A stretch of 64,000 nt of DNA from JAWKWH01 sp040830725 (GTDB taxonomy: Bacteria > Pseudomonadota > Alphaproteobacteria > Rhizobiales > Rhizobiaceae). Within the stretch, counting starts at the first letter, position 1. Each line of letters starts with the position of its first letter. The notes beneath the pieces are model-generated. The model saw only the letters and a program-made list of their open reading frames with translations, was not told the DNA's origin and made no database searches. Where the stretch lies: contig JBFOMG010000069.1 of NCBI GenBank assembly GCA_040830725.1, positions 12,852 to 76,851 of the forward strand, read 5' to 3'. Below are positions 51,321 to 60,220 of the stretch, in pieces. Made by a program: the position numbers and the translations under genes.

Positions 51321-52264
51321 TGATCAATTGGGAAGACATCAAACTGTTTGTGACCGTTGCGAGAAGCGGCGGACTGGCGGCAGCAGCCGGTGCGACGCGA
51401 TCAAGTCCGCCAACGCTTGGCCGCAAAATGACGCGCCTTGAAAGAGCGACCGGTCGAACGCTCTTTGTGCGTCATCGCAGCAGCTACGAACTTACCGATG
51501 CAGGCGAAGAATTGCTGGCATTGGCGGAAAGTCTCGAACTCTCCGCGGCAGCCATAGATCGATGGCGCATGCAGTCCGATCCGGTACCGGTTGTGCGGAT
51601 CGCCGCAGGCCCCTGGACGGCCTCGTTTCTGGCTGCGCACCTCACCGAGTTACGAGGCGAGGAAGGAGTTCAAATTGAGATGCTCAGCGGATCGGCTCCG
51701 GTCGATCTGATGCGCCGGGAAGCACAAATCGGTTTGCGGAACCAGCGCCCGGACGGTCGGGGCCTGGCCGGACAGAAACTGGCGCGGGTGGAGTTTGCTG
51801 TCTATGGCAAAACCACCGGCCGGGCTTCGGATGCCGCACTGATGCCGGTGCAAACCATCGAGGGTAGTGAATGGATTGAGTTGGCCGGCCCCGGCCCGCA
51901 GACACCGTCGTCACGATGGCTCGATCGCAAGACGGCTGGCGCACTGCCTATCCGGCTGCCGAGCACTCATGCCGTGCTTGAGGCAATCGCCGCCGGAGCG
52001 GGTCACGGGGTCCTCCCCTGCTTCATTGGCGACAGGAATGTCAGCCTGGAAAGGATTTCAAGTCCGATCGCTGAACTTGCGCACGATCAGTGGCTGGTCA
52101 GCCATGATGAGGATCGTCACGTCCAGCCGGTCCGCAAAGTGATCGACCGGTTGGCAAATCTTGTTCGCGCAAATCGCCCGCTGTTTGCCGGCGGGCTTTC
52201 CGACCAGGGTTCAGATCCCCTGAAGCACGAGGATGGTCGGCCGTCGCGGCAAGGTGGCCAGTGA
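51320..52264 (+). CDS. LysR-family transcriptional regulator
   Basis: 314 residues from ATG 51320 (MINWEDIKLFVTVARSGGL). Winged HTH: AAAAGATRSSPPTLGRKMTRLERATGRTLF (read in two parts), then RHRSSYELTDAGEELL and a linker helix. The C-terminal effector domain is shorter and more divergent than the norm. It is divergent from the aldo/keto reductase gene. The last 54 bp overlap the 3' end of the convergent MBL gene. Confidence 0.9.
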   Translation: MINWEDIKLFVTVARSGGLAAAAGATRSSPPTLGRKMTRLERATGRTLFVRHRSSYELTDAGEELLALAESLELSAAAIDRWRMQSDPVPVVRIAAGPWTASFLAAHLTELRGEEGVQIEMLSGSAPVDLMRREAQIGLRNQRPDGRGLAGQKLARVEFAVYGKTTGRASDAALMPVQTIEGSEWIELAGPGPQTPSSRWLDRKTAGALPIRLPSTHAVLEAIAAGAGHGVLPCFIGDRNVSLERISSPIAELAHDQWLVSHDEDRHVQPVRKVIDRLANLVRANRPLFAGGLSDQGSDPLKHEDGRPSRQGGQ

Positions 52265-53026
52265 TACCGTGAATGACCGGCCGTCGCGAAAATCGGTTGT
52301 GAACGTCTCGCCCATCATTGCAATAAAACGGCTGATCGCCATGCCGCGGCGGTGCATGGGCAGTACTATGGAGGACTGCAGTCGTCTGGTAATTTCGGTC
52401 ATGCCTTCATGGCTGAGCGTCAGCCCGCCATCGACCGGCACCATGACAATATCCAACCGGCCAATCTGGGCAAAATGACGGTCCTCCAGCCGGTGATGGA
52501 GATGGCCGAGATGTCCGATGCACAGATCGGCGACCTCGAAAACAAAGATCGAGTTGGCATCCGCTTCCATACCGCCATCCCAGGACCTGATATCGGTGGT
52601 GACATTGCGGATATAGACATCGTCGACCATGACGCGGTGCTTTATCGGCCCACCATCCGGGTTCCATCCGGGCAGGACATGCTCGATCAGCGGGTCAGGG
52701 AAACTGGTGAAATGGGTCGAGTGTGCCCGGTTCATTGTCACGACACGGGGTATGACGCCCGGTCCGGCCCATCCGTTGAAATCCGTGGCAACGGTCACGC
52801 CCTGCGGTGTTTCGATCACATAGGTGGAGTGTCCGGCGAAAGTAATCTTGACTTCCGGCGCCGATGTTCCCGCCTTGCGCCATCCCGGCGTCAGATTGGC
52901 ATAGGTGACATTCGGCAAGGCATTGGCCATGGCGATGCATTTGCTCGGAATCTCGTCGATTTGCGCACGCGCAGGCAGGAGACCCGCAAACGTGAAAATC
53001 AGGATCGCAAGAAACAGTCGCATCAT
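52211..53026 (-). CDS. Exported MBL-fold (UlaG-like) metallohydrolase
   Basis: 271 residues with a signal peptide (LFLAILIFTFAGLLPARAQ), so periplasmic. The start ITFAGHSTYVIETPQGVTVATDF is that of UlaG-type beta-lactamase-fold proteins. The normal HxHxDH metal motif is replaced by MNRAHSTHFTSF, while further histidines in GHLGHLHH, VPVDGGLTLSHEG and LPMHRRGMAISRF remain. A common alphaproteobacterial subfamily has this variant. The substrate is unknown. The 3' end overlaps the LysR gene by 54 bp. Confidence 0.82.
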   Translation of the reverse strand: MMRLFLAILIFTFAGLLPARAQIDEIPSKCIAMANALPNVTYANLTPGWRKAGTSAPEVKITFAGHSTYVIETPQGVTVATDFNGWAGPGVIPRVVTMNRAHSTHFTSFPDPLIEHVLPGWNPDGGPIKHRVMVDDVYIRNVTTDIRSWDGGMEADANSIFVFEVADLCIGHLGHLHHRLEDRHFAQIGRLDIVMVPVDGGLTLSHEGMTEITRRLQSSIVLPMHRRGMAISRFIAMMGETFTTDFRDGRSFTVSLATLPRRPTILVLQGI

Positions 53027-53173
53027 GATGTATTTCCGAATTCGGCGTTGGGTGCATGATATGCTACCTCAAACGCCAGCTGCCCGCCAATCAATCCTAT
53101 GTATCATCTGGAATGTATTTAATAATATTGATATTTCACAATACTTAATTATACTTGTGAAAAGGCGTGTTAC

Positions 53174-54274
53174 ATGACCTATCTATATAAAACTCTGATC
53201 TTTCTTTCAATTTTTTTGTCCTTGATGCTTAGCGCTCAGGCCGAACAAAGTTACGTCATCACTGAACTGCCTCATCAAGAATTGACGAATATTCGTGAGG
53301 ACGGCGACATGAGCGCCGTTGCCGAACTTCACGGAATGCTGCTCATCGGGGTTGATGAGATCGTCGGGAAGAAAAAGAAGAAGAGCAATGTCATTCAACT
53401 CCTCCGGCGGCGTGGCGATGGCTACGAGCGTGTGGACGAAATCAGGCTTTGCCGGCTCAACGACGATGGCCGTTGCATCAAACCGCATCGCAAGGAGATG
53501 GACATCGAGGCAATCGCTGTGCAAGGCGAGACGGTCTATGTCATGGGGTCGCACTCGGTTGCGCGCCGAAAGATCGACGCAAAGAAAAATGACTATCGCA
53601 AGAACCGCGCCCGCCTGTTGGCAAACGGCAGGGAAGATGCCGGCGGGGTGGACAAGAGCGGATGGAGGAAAGCAGAATCACGCGAACGTCTGCTGCGCTT
53701 CAGGCTGTCGGATGAAGGCATGCCATCCGGGACGCAAGAGATATCGCTTGCTGACATGCTCGATAACGTCCCGCCGCTGAGACCCTTCCGGAGTTTGCCG
53801 AGCAAGGAAAACGGCGTCGACATTGAAGGGCTTGCGATAAAGGGTAATGTGCTCATTGCAGGGTTCCGCGCACCGGTCTTCAATAATGAGTTTGCGATTG
53901 TTGTCCGCTTTGATTTCGACGCCGTCGCTTCGGGTGAAGACCAGATCGATCCCGGCGATATTCTTTTTCTGCGATTGGAAGGGCTCGGCATTCGCAGTCT
54001 TGCCTCAGTTTCCGATGGCTTTTTGCTGCTCGCTGGCCCACCGGGGCAAGCCCCCGGTCCCTACCGGATCTATCACTGGAATGGTATCGACATGGTGCCG
54101 GGCGCGGGTTCACCCGGTGGTGTGGCGCATCTCGTGACAAACATCCCCACATCAGGCCAGGCGAAGCCAGAGGGACTGGTGGTTTTCGAAGAAACGGGCG
54201 AAGGGTATGAAATCGGAATTGTCGAGGATAGTGCCGATGAACCGGTTCTGCGGCGGTTCCGAATCGCGCGATAG
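53174..54274 (+). CDS. Exported DUF3616-like beta-propeller protein
   Basis: 366 residues with a signal peptide (IFLSIFLSLMLSAQAE). The mature part has repeated beta-rich blades: DGDMSAVAELHGMLLIGVDE, EMDIEAIAVQGETVYVMGSH, VDIEGLAIKGNVLIAGFR and AKPEGLVVFEET. The D-x-E-A/G-[LI]-A motif recurring once per blade is typical of DUF3616 or esterase-like phytase propellers. The upstream gap is AT-rich and likely holds its promoter. Convergent with a GFA gene. Confidence 0.75.
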   Translation: MTYLYKTLIFLSIFLSLMLSAQAEQSYVITELPHQELTNIREDGDMSAVAELHGMLLIGVDEIVGKKKKKSNVIQLLRRRGDGYERVDEIRLCRLNDDGRCIKPHRKEMDIEAIAVQGETVYVMGSHSVARRKIDAKKNDYRKNRARLLANGREDAGGVDKSGWRKAESRERLLRFRLSDEGMPSGTQEISLADMLDNVPPLRPFRSLPSKENGVDIEGLAIKGNVLIAGFRAPVFNNEFAIVVRFDFDAVASGEDQIDPGDILFLRLEGLGIRSLASVSDGFLLLAGPPGQAPGPYRIYHWNGIDMVPGAGSPGGVAHLVTNIPTSGQAKPEGLVVFEETGEGYEIGIVEDSADEPVLRRFRIAR

Positions 54275-54281
54275 CGCGGTT

Positions 54282-54752
54282 TCAACCGGTCATTTTCCGC
54301 CAGCGCTCTCGCAGCGCTTCATATCCGTCATCCGGCTGGCATTCATAGACCAGTTCATCGTCGCCGAAGCGCATGAAGGGCTGTGATGAGCGGGTCCAGA
54401 TATGACCGGCGGGATAGAGCCACGCAGTGTCATCCAGCGTACCCGCCTTGATGTTGACTTCATCACCACCTTCAGAACCGTGCAGCAGCCTGACGCCGCA
54501 GCTGGGACAGAAATGACCGAAACGCTTGCGCCCGGATTCGGCCGTTCGCCAGGTCGTCGAAATAGTGCCGGTTATCTCCACCTCTTCGGCGGCAAAGCGC
54601 AATGATTCGCCGAAAGCGCTGGAAGTGTGACGCTGGCATTCGGTGCAATGGCACAGATAGAAGACCAGCGGAGTGCCGGTAGCGCGATACCGGACCGCTC
54701 CGCACTGACAGCCGCCCTCAAACGGCAATGACGGCAAATAGACCTGTTTCAC
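54282..54752 (-). CDS. GFA-domain zinc protein 2
   Basis: 156 residues from GTG 54752, with AGGTGG upstream. Zinc cysteines are in GGCQCGAVRYRATG, CHCTECQRHTSS and FCPSCGVRLLHGS, followed by NIKAGTLDD. Same fold as the protein at 35816-36268, but only moderately similar, so an old paralog. Role unknown (glutathione-dependent formaldehyde-activating enzyme family). Confidence 0.87.
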   Translation of the reverse strand: MKQVYLPSLPFEGGCQCGAVRYRATGTPLVFYLCHCTECQRHTSSAFGESLRFAAEEVEITGTISTTWRTAESGRKRFGHFCPSCGVRLLHGSEGGDEVNIKAGTLDDTAWLYPAGHIWTRSSQPFMRFGDDELVYECQPDDGYEALRERWRKMTG

Positions 54753-54841
54753 GGCGCCACCTTTGTGCTTTGACCTCGCCTTGCAAAGTACCTATAAGCT
54801 GCGGCCAATCCAACAGTTTCAGCAAATTCTGCAGGGATGCC

Positions 54842-55591
54842 ATGGCAGGCCATTCACAGTTCAAGAACATCATGCACCGCAAGGGCCGGCAGGACGCGGC
54901 CCGGTCGAAAATGTTTTCCAAACTTGCCCGCGAAATAACAGTCGCGGCAAAAATGGGTGCACCTGATCCCGCCATGAATCCGCGCCTGCGCCTGGCGGTG
55001 CAAAACGCCAAGGCACAATCGATGCCGAAGGACAATATCCAGCGGGCCATCAACAAGGCGTCGGGTGGCGACAGCGAAAACTACGAGGAAGTCCGTTACG
55101 AGGGCTATGGCCCCGGCGGCGTGGCGGTCATAGTTGAGGCGCTCACCGATAACCGCAATCGCACTGCGTCATCGGTGCGCACCGCATTCACCAAATCGGG
55201 CGGTTCTCTCGGCGAGACCGGGTCGGTCGCCTTCATGTTCGACCGGGTCGGCGAGATCCTGTACCCGGCCTCGGCGGGCGATGAAGACAAGGTGATGGAA
55301 GCGGCGATAGAGGCAGGCGCCGAGGATGTGCAATCTTCAGAGGAAGGCCACACGATCATCTGCGGTTTTGAGGATATTGGCGAGGTGTCGTCGGCGCTCC
55401 AAACGGCGCTCGGAGAGGCTGAATCCGTCAAGGCGATCTGGCGGCCGCAAACCGGTGCACCCGTTGATGAGGACAAGGCGCAATCGGTGTTGCGTCTGGT
55501 CGAAGTGCTAGAAGACGACGATGATGTGCAGAATGTCTATGCCAATTTCGAAGTTGACGACGAGGTGTTGGCCAGACTGAGCGCGGCCTGA
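54842..55591 (+). CDS. YebC/PmpR-family regulator (translation/transcription factor)
   Basis: 249 residues, normal length, starting MAGHSQFKNIMHRKGRQD; the longer frame upstream overlaps the GFA gene antisense. Domains: N-terminal helical bundle (SKMFSKLAREITVAAKMG), then two alpha/beta domains (YEGYGPGGVAVIVEALTDNR, GGSLGETGSVAFMFDR). Members bind DNA as regulators, and some relieve ribosome stalling. In many alphaproteobacteria it neighbours ruvC, which is not seen here. Confidence 0.95.
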   Translation: MAGHSQFKNIMHRKGRQDAARSKMFSKLAREITVAAKMGAPDPAMNPRLRLAVQNAKAQSMPKDNIQRAINKASGGDSENYEEVRYEGYGPGGVAVIVEALTDNRNRTASSVRTAFTKSGGSLGETGSVAFMFDRVGEILYPASAGDEDKVMEAAIEAGAEDVQSSEEGHTIICGFEDIGEVSSALQTALGEAESVKAIWRPQTGAPVDEDKAQSVLRLVEVLEDDDDVQNVYANFEVDDEVLARLSAA

Positions 55592-55683
55592 GGCATGGCC
55601 CGGTAACCGTACGGTACGCCTATCCCTCGACTCTTGCGTGTAGCTGCGGCATGTTTGCAGCTTAGAGCGCGGGAGACGGTCCC

Positions 55684-57051
55684 ATGGAGCAGAGTTTCAG
55701 AGTTTGCGTGATTGGCGCCGGCGCCGGCGGGTTGTCGATGGCCCGGGCGCTGCAGCGGCATAATATCGCCTACGATCACTTTGAGCGGCACAGCGATGTC
55801 GGCGGAGTATGGGATCAGGACAATCCCGGCAGTGCGATGTATGATTCCGCCCACATGATATCATCGAAATCCATGTCGGCGTTCAAAGGGTACCCGATGC
55901 CTGCCGACTATCCGGATTATCCCGGGCACCGGCAGATTCTGGCGTATTTGCGCTCCTTCGCCACCGACTACAACTTGCGCGACAACATCCGCTTCGGGAC
56001 AGAAATCGAGAATGCCGAGCGCAAAGATGGCCGTTGGGAGGTGACGCTGGCCGGTGGCGAAACCCGCCACTATAATGGCGTGGTAGCAGCGACGGGTCTG
56101 GCCTGGCATCCACGAATGCCCGAATATCCGGGCGAATTTGCAGGTGAAACCATCCATTCGTCCAAATACCGCTCACCGGACATGTTCAAAGGAAAGCGTG
56201 TGCTGGTCATCGGAGCCGGAAACTCCGGCGTGGATATAGCGGCGGATGCGGCACGCAGTGCATCGAAAGCTTTCCTGTCCATGCGCCGGGCCTATCATTT
56301 TATCCCGAAGCATATTTTCGGCATGCCGGCTGATGTGTTCGCGCTGACCGGATCAATCTTCCCGATGAAGATCCAGCAATGGACATTCGCCGTCGTTCTG
56401 AAACTGCTGAACGGCGACGTTACCCGCCACGGATTGCGCAAGCCGGATCACCTGCCGCTGACCAGCCACCCCATCGTCAACACCTCGGCGTTATTGAGCA
56501 TGGCGCATGGTGATCTGACGCCGAAAGTGGATGTGGACCGGTTCGACGGTAACGAGGTGATCTTCGAAGATGGCAGCCGCGAAGAAGTCGACATGATCGT
56601 GTGTGCGACCGGTTACATCCACAAGGTTCCGTTTGCCGACCCCGGGCTGCTCGACAATTCGGGCGAAGAATCCAATCTGTTCATGCGTACAATCAGCCGC
56701 AAGGAACCGACATTCTCTGCCGTTGGTTTCATCGAAATCAATGGCGGCGTCTACCAGTTCTATGACGAGTTCAATGACGTTGCCGCAAACTTTTTCCGGG
56801 ATCTCGCTGACGGCTCACCGAAAGCGGCGCAATTCGAGGCCATTGTAAAGTCCGGTGCCTACGACGTCTCAGGCAAGGTCGCTTATGTCGAAAGTCCACG
56901 CCATCATGTCTACGCCAATGTGCTTGAATCCATGAAACAGGTGAAAAAGCTGAAGCGGAAAATGGGCTGGAAGCGGCTCGTTGACAGCGAGATGCGGCCG
57001 GAAACGGACAAACCGCGATTGCGGGCTGGCCAATTGCAGGCCGCCGAATAA
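55684..57051 (+). CDS. Flavin-containing monooxygenase-like protein
   Basis: 455 residues. The FAD motif is VCVIGAGAGGLSMARAL and the NADP motif VLVIGAGNSGVDIAADAA. The FMO fingerprint region reads FKG-YP around residues 62-75, and the closing ATGY motif is MIVCATGYIHKVPF. It oxygenates soft nucleophiles (N or S) or acts as a Baeyer-Villiger-type enzyme; the substrate is unknown. It precedes a TRAP transporter operon by 108 bp in the same direction, so the imported compound may be its substrate (inference). Confidence 0.88.
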   Translation: MEQSFRVCVIGAGAGGLSMARALQRHNIAYDHFERHSDVGGVWDQDNPGSAMYDSAHMISSKSMSAFKGYPMPADYPDYPGHRQILAYLRSFATDYNLRDNIRFGTEIENAERKDGRWEVTLAGGETRHYNGVVAATGLAWHPRMPEYPGEFAGETIHSSKYRSPDMFKGKRVLVIGAGNSGVDIAADAARSASKAFLSMRRAYHFIPKHIFGMPADVFALTGSIFPMKIQQWTFAVVLKLLNGDVTRHGLRKPDHLPLTSHPIVNTSALLSMAHGDLTPKVDVDRFDGNEVIFEDGSREEVDMIVCATGYIHKVPFADPGLLDNSGEESNLFMRTISRKEPTFSAVGFIEINGGVYQFYDEFNDVAANFFRDLADGSPKAAQFEAIVKSGAYDVSGKVAYVESPRHHVYANVLESMKQVKKLKRKMGWKRLVDSEMRPETDKPRLRAGQLQAAE

Positions 57052-57159
57052 GCTGATCACAGGAGAATTGCCGAATTCAGCGACAACCAAAGGGCGCTTG
57101 CTGCAATCAGCAATCGGCGTTAGCGTGGTCCTCTTGAAAATCAGGGGTAGTTGATCATC

Positions 57160-58170
57160 ATGCGTAAATCATTGATTTCATTGCTTGCTGCAACCGTCGG
57201 AACGATCGGGATGCTGACAGGTGCAATCGCGGCCGAATGGAAGTTCAACAACGGCCTGCCCGAAACCCGCGGTGAAGCCAAGCAGCTCGACATGTTTGCC
57301 GAAGATGTTGGCAAGCTGACCGATGGCAGCCTGACCATCAAAGTGTTTCATGGCGGTTCGTTGAACCTGAAAGACAATGATGTTGTTCGCTGGCTGCCCG
57401 GTGGTGCGGTGGAAATGGGCCTCGTCTGGGCCAACTATCTTGGCCGCGACGCGCCCGCACTGAGTGCCGTACTGGTGCAGGGATCGGTTGGCAGCTCGGA
57501 GGAACTGCTCACAGTCCTGCCCGAAATACAGGACATCTACAAGCAGGAACTGGCCGAGTGGGGTATCGTCCCGACGGGCTTCATGGCGTTGCCGCTGTTG
57601 AAGGCATCGATCTTCTGTCGCGAAGAGCCGGTGCGTTCACTGGACGAATTGCGCAAGCGCAAGCTCCGGGTGTGGAGCAAGGATCAGGTCGAGACATTCA
57701 CCAAGCTTGGTGTCTCAGCCCAGATCGTCGGCCAGAAGGAGCTTTATGTCGCGTTGCAGACCGGCGTGGTTGACTGCGCCGTCTACCCGGCTCTGTTTGC
57801 GCACACGATTTCGCTGCAGGAAGTGGCGAAATATGCGTCCTATCTCTATCCGATCGCCAGTGTTCCCTACGTGCTTGGCGCAGATCAGGAGGCGTGGGAC
57901 AGCCTGACCGAGGCGGAACGCGATGCGGTGACAACCGCTGCGGCAAGCGTGTGGGAACGCACCAACGAATATACGAAAGCTGAAGAAAACGAACAGGCTG
58001 CGCGCGCCAAGCTTGGCGAGCAGGGTGTCGAGTTCCTGGAGGCGTTTTCTGAAGAGGATCGCGCTGCATTTCTGGATGCCGCATCGGCGACCTGGAAGGA
58101 ACTGGCCGAGGAAGCCGGTGGCAAGGCACCGGAATACCGCCAGCGAATTCTGGACCAGCTCGGCCGCTGA
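57160..58170 (+). CDS. TRAP transporter substrate-binding protein (DctP family)
   Basis: 336 residues from ATG 57160. The signal peptide is LISLLAATVGTIGMLTGAIAAE. The mature protein has the DctP layout: FNNGLPETRGEAKQLDMFAE, LTIKVFHGGSLNLKDND, a mid LRKRKLRVWSKDQVETFTKLG with the carboxylate-binding arginine region, and GVVDCAVYPALF. It delivers a carboxylate-type ligand to the permease encoded next. The TTG at 57151 is too close to the AGGGG site. Confidence 0.92.
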   Translation: MRKSLISLLAATVGTIGMLTGAIAAEWKFNNGLPETRGEAKQLDMFAEDVGKLTDGSLTIKVFHGGSLNLKDNDVVRWLPGGAVEMGLVWANYLGRDAPALSAVLVQGSVGSSEELLTVLPEIQDIYKQELAEWGIVPTGFMALPLLKASIFCREEPVRSLDELRKRKLRVWSKDQVETFTKLGVSAQIVGQKELYVALQTGVVDCAVYPALFAHTISLQEVAKYASYLYPIASVPYVLGADQEAWDSLTEAERDAVTTAAASVWERTNEYTKAEENEQAARAKLGEQGVEFLEAFSEEDRAAFLDAASATWKELAEEAGGKAPEYRQRILDQLGR

Positions 58171-58172
58171 GG

Positions 58173-58709
58173 TTGGAGGAGCAACGACAAGTCGCGGACG
58201 ACAGGGTGTCGGCCGCGGCTGAGCATCTGAAGCAATGGCTGACACCGATATTCACGGTGCTGGCCATTTTTGCAGCCGCTGCCGGTAGTGCGATTGTGGT
58301 TCTGATCGGTGTCAGTGTCGCGATGCGTCACATCGCCAATGCACCGCTGCATTTCACCGAGGAGTTGGTTGGGCTGCTGATGACCGCGGCGTTCTTTCTG
58401 GCGTTACCGCTCGTGACCTTGAAGGGAGATCACGTGCGCGTGTCGATACTGGTGGCCAATCTTCCGGAGAATGCGCGCAGGTGGACCGCCGCCGTCGCCG
58501 GTACCTTCGGCGTGGTGTTTTGCATCTGGTACTTCGCCTTGTGTGTTCCATGGCTTGAATTTGCCTTTGATCGCAATCTCAAGACCGAAGTGGCAAGGCT
58601 GCTGATGTATCCATGGATGGGACTGCTGCCGATTTGTCTGCTTATGACCGCAGTAGCGTTTGCCGTTCGCGGTCTGGGTGTCCAGAACAAAGACCCAGTG
58701 AACTTCTGA
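58173..58709 (+). CDS. TRAP transporter small permease (DctQ family)
   Basis: 178 residues, start at TTG 58173 two bases after the previous stop; GTG 58206 is the alternative and neither has an ideal site. Four membrane helices are visible. The DctQ hallmark is FTEELVGLLMTAAFFLALPL followed by KGDHVRVSILV. It couples with the large permease to form the sodium-driven channel. Confidence 0.88.
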   Translation: MEEQRQVADDRVSAAAEHLKQWLTPIFTVLAIFAAAAGSAIVVLIGVSVAMRHIANAPLHFTEELVGLLMTAAFFLALPLVTLKGDHVRVSILVANLPENARRWTAAVAGTFGVVFCIWYFALCVPWLEFAFDRNLKTEVARLLMYPWMGLLPICLLMTAVAFAVRGLGVQNKDPVNF

Positions 58710-58719
58710 CGGATACCGG

Positions 58720-60015
58720 ATGGCTGCATTCTGGGGAATTCTGATCGGCGGATTGACCGTGCTAGCCGGTTCGGGGTTGGCACTGGGTGCGGCTTTGGGT
58801 TTCACCGGTCTGTTGATCCTGCAATTCGCGGCCGGCGGCTCGACATTCGTCGCCGTTGATGCGGTGTGGAACGTCTTCAACTCGTTTACGCTCAGCGCCA
58901 TTCCGCTGTTCATCATGCTCGGCGAAATCATGCTCAAAAGTGGTGTCAGCGAGCGGATCTATTCAGCGCTTACACCGCTTTTCCGCCGGGTGCCCGGAGG
59001 GCTGTTGCACACTAACATTGCGGTGTGCACGCTGTTTGGCGCCGTCAGCGGCTCAAGCCTGTCGACCGCCGCGGCAGTCGGGTCCGTTGCCTATCCGGAA
59101 ATGTCGGCACGAGGCTATGACCACCGCACGGTTGTTGGTTCTCTCGCCGGTGGCGGAACGCTCGGTCTGCTGATCCCGCCAAGCCTTTCGCTGCTGATTT
59201 ATGGTGCGCTTACCGAGACTTCCATCGGAAGGCTGTTTCTGGCCGGGATCATTCCGGGATTGCTCATCGCGGCGATGTTCATGACCTATATCTTGCTGCG
59301 TTGTTTATCATCTCCGGGCCTGGCGCCCAGGGATGACACCGCAGTCCGACCGGTGCGGGTTCTAATCGACCTCATCGGCCTGTGGCCTTTCGTCTTGCTG
59401 ATTGCAGCGATCATGGGCAGCATCGCGATGGGAATTGCCACGCCAACAGAGGCGGCAGGTATCGGGGTACTGGCGACCATTGTGGTGGGCCGGTTTTGGG
59501 GCACGCTGACCCCGGGAATTCTGGTCAGAAGCCTCTACAATTCCATCCTGCTTTACGCATCGATCGCCTTTGTCGTCATGGGCGCAACCATGCTGGCCCA
59601 GGCGGTCAGCCTGCTCGGAGTGCCGCAGTCAATTCTTGAAACAGTTCGCGCTTTCGAGTTGGGGCCGCTGACCGTGCTGGCGGCAGTAGTGCTGATCTAT
59701 CTGGTACTGGGATGTTTCTTTGACGGCCTGTCATTGATGATCATGACATTGCCGATCGTCTTTCCGCTGATGACCGGGCTTGGCTACGATGCGATCTGGC
59801 TTGGCGTCATCATCACCATCATGATCGAAATCGGCCAGGTGACGCCGCCAGTGGGACTGAACCTGTCCGTATTGGTTTCGGTAACCAAGGAAGAGGTGAG
59901 CCTCGGTGCGGCAGCGTTGGCAACCATGCCTTACTGGCTGCTGCTGCTCTTCGGGGTCGTCTTGTTGACGATGGCGCCGCAGCTGGCGCTTTTTCTTCCG
60001 TCTGCCCTGATGTGA
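58720..60015 (+). CDS. TRAP transporter large permease (DctM family)
   Basis: 431 residues with about twelve membrane helices. Family segments are SFTLSAIPLFIMLGEIMLKSG, FGAVSGSSLSTAAAVGSVAYPEM, GGTLGLLIPPSLSLLIYGALTETSIG (read in two parts) and the late TPPVGLNLSVL. It forms the transport channel with DctQ. The operon ends here, facing the ccoS gene. Confidence 0.94.
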   Translation: MAAFWGILIGGLTVLAGSGLALGAALGFTGLLILQFAAGGSTFVAVDAVWNVFNSFTLSAIPLFIMLGEIMLKSGVSERIYSALTPLFRRVPGGLLHTNIAVCTLFGAVSGSSLSTAAAVGSVAYPEMSARGYDHRTVVGSLAGGGTLGLLIPPSLSLLIYGALTETSIGRLFLAGIIPGLLIAAMFMTYILLRCLSSPGLAPRDDTAVRPVRVLIDLIGLWPFVLLIAAIMGSIAMGIATPTEAAGIGVLATIVVGRFWGTLTPGILVRSLYNSILLYASIAFVVMGATMLAQAVSLLGVPQSILETVRAFELGPLTVLAAVVLIYLVLGCFFDGLSLMIMTLPIVFPLMTGLGYDAIWLGVIITIMIEIGQVTPPVGLNLSVLVSVTKEEVSLGAAALATMPYWLLLLFGVVLLTMAPQLALFLPSALM

Positions 60016-60052
60016 TTGTCTGCGGCCGAGGCCGATCATTCACAAAGTTTAC

Positions 60053-60220
60053 TCATTCGCGCTTTTCAGGCTCGATATCGTTTTCGCCATCATCCAGAAT
60101 TCTGACCGCGGCGCCATCCAGATCGTCATATTGGCCGCTCTTAAGGCTCCAGAAAAACGCCGCCAAACCAAGAGCGCCAAGGCCAAGTGCAATGGGTATC
60201 AGAAACAGCAAATGGGTCAT
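60053..60220 (-). CDS. ccoS: cbb3-type cytochrome oxidase assembly protein CcoS
   Basis: 55 residues from ATG 60220, which overlaps the ccoI stop as ATGA. One membrane helix (LLFLIPIALGLGALGLAAFFW) is followed by SLKSGQYDDLDGAAVRILDD, the CcoS signature. It is needed for cofactor insertion into the cbb3 oxidase. Last gene of the ccoGHIS unit. Confidence 0.93.
   Translation of the reverse strand: MTHLLFLIPIALGLGALGLAAFFWSLKSGQYDDLDGAAVRILDDGENDIEPEKRE

Noticed and set aside
55664..55683. Second copy of the element's end (TAGAGCG)
   Set aside because: Only seven bases match and the rest of the repeat is absent.
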